Below, one piece after another: positions 61,930 through 64,000 of a stretch of 64,000 bases of DNA (position 1 is its first letter; each line of letters opens with the position of its first letter). This stretch comes from Pseudohalocynthiibacter aestuariivivens. Lineage in GTDB: Bacteria > Pseudomonadota > Alphaproteobacteria > Rhodobacterales > Rhodobacteraceae. Both the position numbers and the translations under genes were made by a program. The notes below the pieces were generated by a model. It searched no databases. It saw only the letters and a list, made by a program, of their open reading frames with translations, and was not told the DNA's origin. The stretch is taken from positions 248,001-312,000 of the forward strand of contig NZ_CP049037.1 of NCBI RefSeq assembly GCF_011040495.1, given 5' to 3'.

Positions 61930-62358
61930 ATGGACGAAACCGATCGAAAATTGCTCTCGGCGTTGCGCCACGACGCTCGGGCGTCACTGTCGGATCTGGC
62001 CCTTGGGCTGGGTGTCTCGCGGACCACGGTGCGCAGTCGGATCGAACGTTTGCAACGGTCGGGCCAGATTGTGGGTTTCACTGTCGTTCTGAAAGAAGAC
62101 ACCGCCCGCGATCCGGTGCGTGGCCTGATGATGCTGGGTATTGAGGGGCGTGGTGCCGATCGGGTGGTGCGGCAGTTAAACGGGCTGAGCGCGGTGCGTG
62201 CGACACATACAACAAACGGGCGTTGGGATGTGATCGTAGAGATCGGCACCAGCACATTGGAAGAGCTGGACAAAGTGCTGGCCCAAATCCGGCGCTTTGA
62301 CGGCATCGTGAGCAGCGAAACGAACCTGCTGCTGAGTACCCGAAAATCAGCGGGATAA
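61930..62358 (+). CDS. Lrp/AsnC family regulator of arginine genes
   Basis: 142 aa from the ATG at 61930, where the family begins (MDETDRKLLSALRHDAR); an ATG at 61909 adds seven residues and GGAGGGG lies between them. HTH at residues 20-45 (SLSDLALGLGVSRTTVRSRIERL), RAM effector domain after that (VRATHTTNGRWDVIVEI). Divergent from the arginase-CtlX-cyclodeaminase operon, so likely its arginine- or ornithine-responsive activator, as with PutR/ArgP-like Lrp members. Confidence 0.88.
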   Translation: MDETDRKLLSALRHDARASLSDLALGLGVSRTTVRSRIERLQRSGQIVGFTVVLKEDTARDPVRGLMMLGIEGRGADRVVRQLNGLSAVRATHTTNGRWDVIVEIGTSTLEELDKVLAQIRRFDGIVSSETNLLLSTRKSAG

Positions 62359-62376
62359 AGGTCGTCCGTTTCCGAT

Positions 62377-63375
62377 TTAGCTCTGCGCGGCCCGCAGCCG
62401 ATCCTGAAAATAGGCCACACCCTGTTCATGTCGCGGGGAAAGTGGCCCGGCGCGGTATCCGCCACTTTGATAATTCTTTTGCGTCTCCAGACAAACTTCG
62501 AAATCTTCACGCACGACCGCGAGGTTATCCGCAATTGTCTTGGCCCGCGCGTCTGCAGTGGCATCCGATGTGTCGGCAAAGTAGAAATTATATATCAGTT
62601 CGGTTTGACCAACGCTGACAGGATTGATCCGGGACGTGTTCATGCCACCATCAAAGAGCGATAGGGTCCAGTTCGGCCACATCCACATCCACTTGCCGCG
62701 ATAAAACAACCCTTCGCGTGGTGGTGCGGTCATACGTACCAACCCGTTCAGTGCGACGGTCTCGAACGCCTCGAATTCAATGGCGCGATGAAAGGCGGGA
62801 TGAATACCGGGGATGTGATACCCCTCAACAAAGTTATCAGTGTAGATTTTCCAGTTGGCATCAAAGACCAGCCGCTCCTCGTGGACCCAGTGAAAGGTCT
62901 CAATTGGCTCGTCGGCCAATTCGGTACTGGTCTCGCCCAATTGGCTGTCAAAGTCGTCTTCGGGGGCAATCGCAACAAAAAGAAGCCCGCGCCAAATGTG
63001 CCATTCTACTGTGTCGAGGGCCCAATCAGACATACGGAAATCGGGATCGTCGCCCCACCATGGTACGTTCAGGAGTGACCCATCATCGCCCCAGACCCAT
63101 TGGTGATATGGGCAGCGGATGGTGCTGCACCGCCCCGCACCCTCGGGTAACAATCGTGCCCCCCGATGGCGGCAGACATTGCGGTAGGCGCGCAACCCGT
63201 CCTTGGCCATGACGACGAAAATCTTCTGACCCGCTATCTCGGTCGCGATATAGTCGCCGCGTTCCCGCAGGCGAGAGGCCGAGCCAATCAACTGCCATGT
63301 GCGAGAAAAGATGCGACTGACATCCCGCGTGTGAATGTCAGGCGACGTGTAATGAATGGGGGCGAGGTTCAACAT
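62377..63375 (-). CDS. Rieske oxygenase alpha subunit
   Basis: 332 aa. Rieske ligands in NVCRHRGARLL and RCPYHQWVWG, mononuclear centre in ANWKIYTDNFVEGYHIPGIHP. The layout matches ring-hydroxylating and betaine-type oxygenases, but no specific substrate is evident. The enzyme needs a reductase, and none is nearby. Its ribosome site is weak. Convergent with the Lrp gene and following DsbB on the same strand. Confidence 0.87.
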   Translation of the reverse strand: MLNLAPIHYTSPDIHTRDVSRIFSRTWQLIGSASRLRERGDYIATEIAGQKIFVVMAKDGLRAYRNVCRHRGARLLPEGAGRCSTIRCPYHQWVWGDDGSLLNVPWWGDDPDFRMSDWALDTVEWHIWRGLLFVAIAPEDDFDSQLGETSTELADEPIETFHWVHEERLVFDANWKIYTDNFVEGYHIPGIHPAFHRAIEFEAFETVALNGLVRMTAPPREGLFYRGKWMWMWPNWTLSLFDGGMNTSRINPVSVGQTELIYNFYFADTSDATADARAKTIADNLAVVREDFEVCLETQKNYQSGGYRAGPLSPRHEQGVAYFQDRLRAAQS

Positions 63376-63417
63376 GCCCAGAACGGTAGTGTGGCCGCGC
63401 GCGCGAGGTCAAGCGTC

Positions 63418-63891
63418 TCAGTTTCGCCGCGCTGCCAGTATCCAAAGCAGTACAAGCCCCAATGAAGCCAGCATGTTCCAACTGGCCATCGACAGACCCA
63501 GCATTTGCCAAGCCACCTCGTCGCACATGACGACGCCAGCGGGGCTGCCCATACTGAGCAGATCGGTACCGCTAAGGCCGCCCAGACCATTACCCGCTCC
63601 GGTGCAGGATGCCGGACCTTCCCACCAACCGCGCTCAACCCCGGTGTGATAGCCACCGATAGCGGCTGTCGCGAGGGCTGCTAGCGCGCCCAAGGCGGGC
63701 AGGGCAGGTCCGCGTGATGCAATGGCGAGCACGCCGATCAGTACGGCAGCAGCATGTGGCCAACGTTGCCAAAGACACATCTTGCACGGGGCCAGCCCGC
63801 CAATATGCTGAAAGGCGAATGCCCCCAGCAGCAAGAGCGCAGAGCCACCGGCGGCCAGCAGGATCAGATTTTTGCGCGTCATATCTGTCAT
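63418..63891 (-). CDS. dsbB: disulfide bond formation protein DsbB
   Basis: 157 aa, four helices. First periplasmic loop has the CKMC pair (residues 36-39) and the second has Cys at about residues 96 and 122 (GPASCTGAG and VVMCDE), giving the four Cys needed to reoxidise DsbA and pass electrons to quinone. Its ATG overlaps the upstream stop as ATGA. Confidence 0.92.
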   Translation of the reverse strand: MTDMTRKNLILLAAGGSALLLLGAFAFQHIGGLAPCKMCLWQRWPHAAAVLIGVLAIASRGPALPALGALAALATAAIGGYHTGVERGWWEGPASCTGAGNGLGGLSGTDLLSMGSPAGVVMCDEVAWQMLGLSMASWNMLASLGLVLLWILAARRN

Positions 63892-64000
63892 AAGAACTTT
63901 ATCACATAGACCCCTGCAAAGAGCACAACCACGAACAGGATGAACATCAGACCCAAGCGCCGCTCGATGAAGTCACGGATAGGTGCGCCGAATTTCCACA
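63888..64000 (-). CDS. C-terminal fragment of a membrane protein (5' end outside window)
   Basis: The minus strand is open from the window edge to a TGA at 63888, giving 36 visible residues: an amphipathic IRDFIERRLG segment then one helix (MFILFVVVLFAGVYVI) and KFL. Coupling to dsbB (ATGA) shows it is genuine. The ending resembles DedA/VTT-type membrane proteins, but too little is visible to name it. Confidence 0.6.
   Translation of the reverse strand, partial: WKFGAPIRDFIERRLGLMFILFVVVLFAGVYVIKFL

Noticed and set aside
1..64000. Prophage, insertion sequence or CRISPR array
   Set aside because: No integrase, transposase, terminal repeats or regular direct repeats were seen anywhere in the window.

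Overview
The window reads as a chromosomal segment of a marine Roseobacter-group alphaproteobacterium (Rhodobacterales). This is inferred from the high GC content, the dense ATGA-overlapping operons, and the combination of aminoethylphosphonate, carnitine/choline-sulfate/betaine and one-carbon amine catabolism. The genus cannot be fixed from the sequence. There is no phage, insertion sequence, CRISPR array or plasmid backbone; nearly everything is uptake and breakdown of small N-, P- and S-containing organics, with local regulators.

Layout. (1) 1-4332: an edge-truncated gene fusing a CoA-transferase III-like domain to a flavin reductase, an alpha/beta hydrolase, a divergent aldehyde dehydrogenase and a luciferase-like monooxygenase, with a GlxA-type regulator (4399-5469). 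(2) 5764-7394: a translationally coupled hydroxypyruvate-isomerase-like/FAH-like pair. (3) 7414-21011: LysR regulator, PhnW-PhnA-PhnY phosphonoacetate route, PbfA-like lyase, DMT permease, NptA-like Na/Pi protein and an AepXVW-type ABC importer. Together these take up 2-aminoethylphosphonate (AEP) and convert it to acetate plus phosphate. (4) 21062-27884: polar amino acid ABC importer, Rieske oxygenase, LysR, two AhpD-like proteins and an M29/NicX-like protein; substrate unknown. (5) 27943-34444: housekeeping and hypothetical genes, tRNA-Gln(UUG), a 2-hydroxyacid dehydrogenase, gamma-glutamyltransferase and a zincin-like lipoprotein. (6) 34560-45192: dimethylglycine dehydrogenase-like protein, a three-subunit xanthine dehydrogenase-type operon with a MoaD-like fourth gene, a patatin lipoprotein and an orphan tungstate-binding protein. 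(7) 45250-56957: carnitine dehydrogenase-like, two SDRs, BKACE, choline sulfatase, CntA/GbcA-like Rieske oxygenase, GlxA-type regulator and a betaine/carnitine ABC transporter. (8) 57066-64000: methyltransferase, ECF-like sigma factor with a divergent EF-hand protein, arginase/CtlX/ornithine cyclodeaminase operon with Lrp regulator, a third Rieske oxygenase, DsbB and an edge-truncated membrane protein.

Working together: the phosphonate block has uptake, nitrogen removal, oxidation, C-P cleavage and possible phosphate handling in one stretch. The quaternary amine block has uptake plus enzymes that would turn carnitine or choline-O-sulfate into betaine/choline, and a dimethylglycine dehydrogenase-like enzyme lies about 8 kb away. 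The arginine block would turn arginine or citrulline into ornithine and then proline. The least explained parts are the truncated CoA-transferase/flavin-reductase fusion and the Rieske/AhpD/NicX-like group. Functions are assigned by motif and family recognition from the translated sequence; no database search was run.
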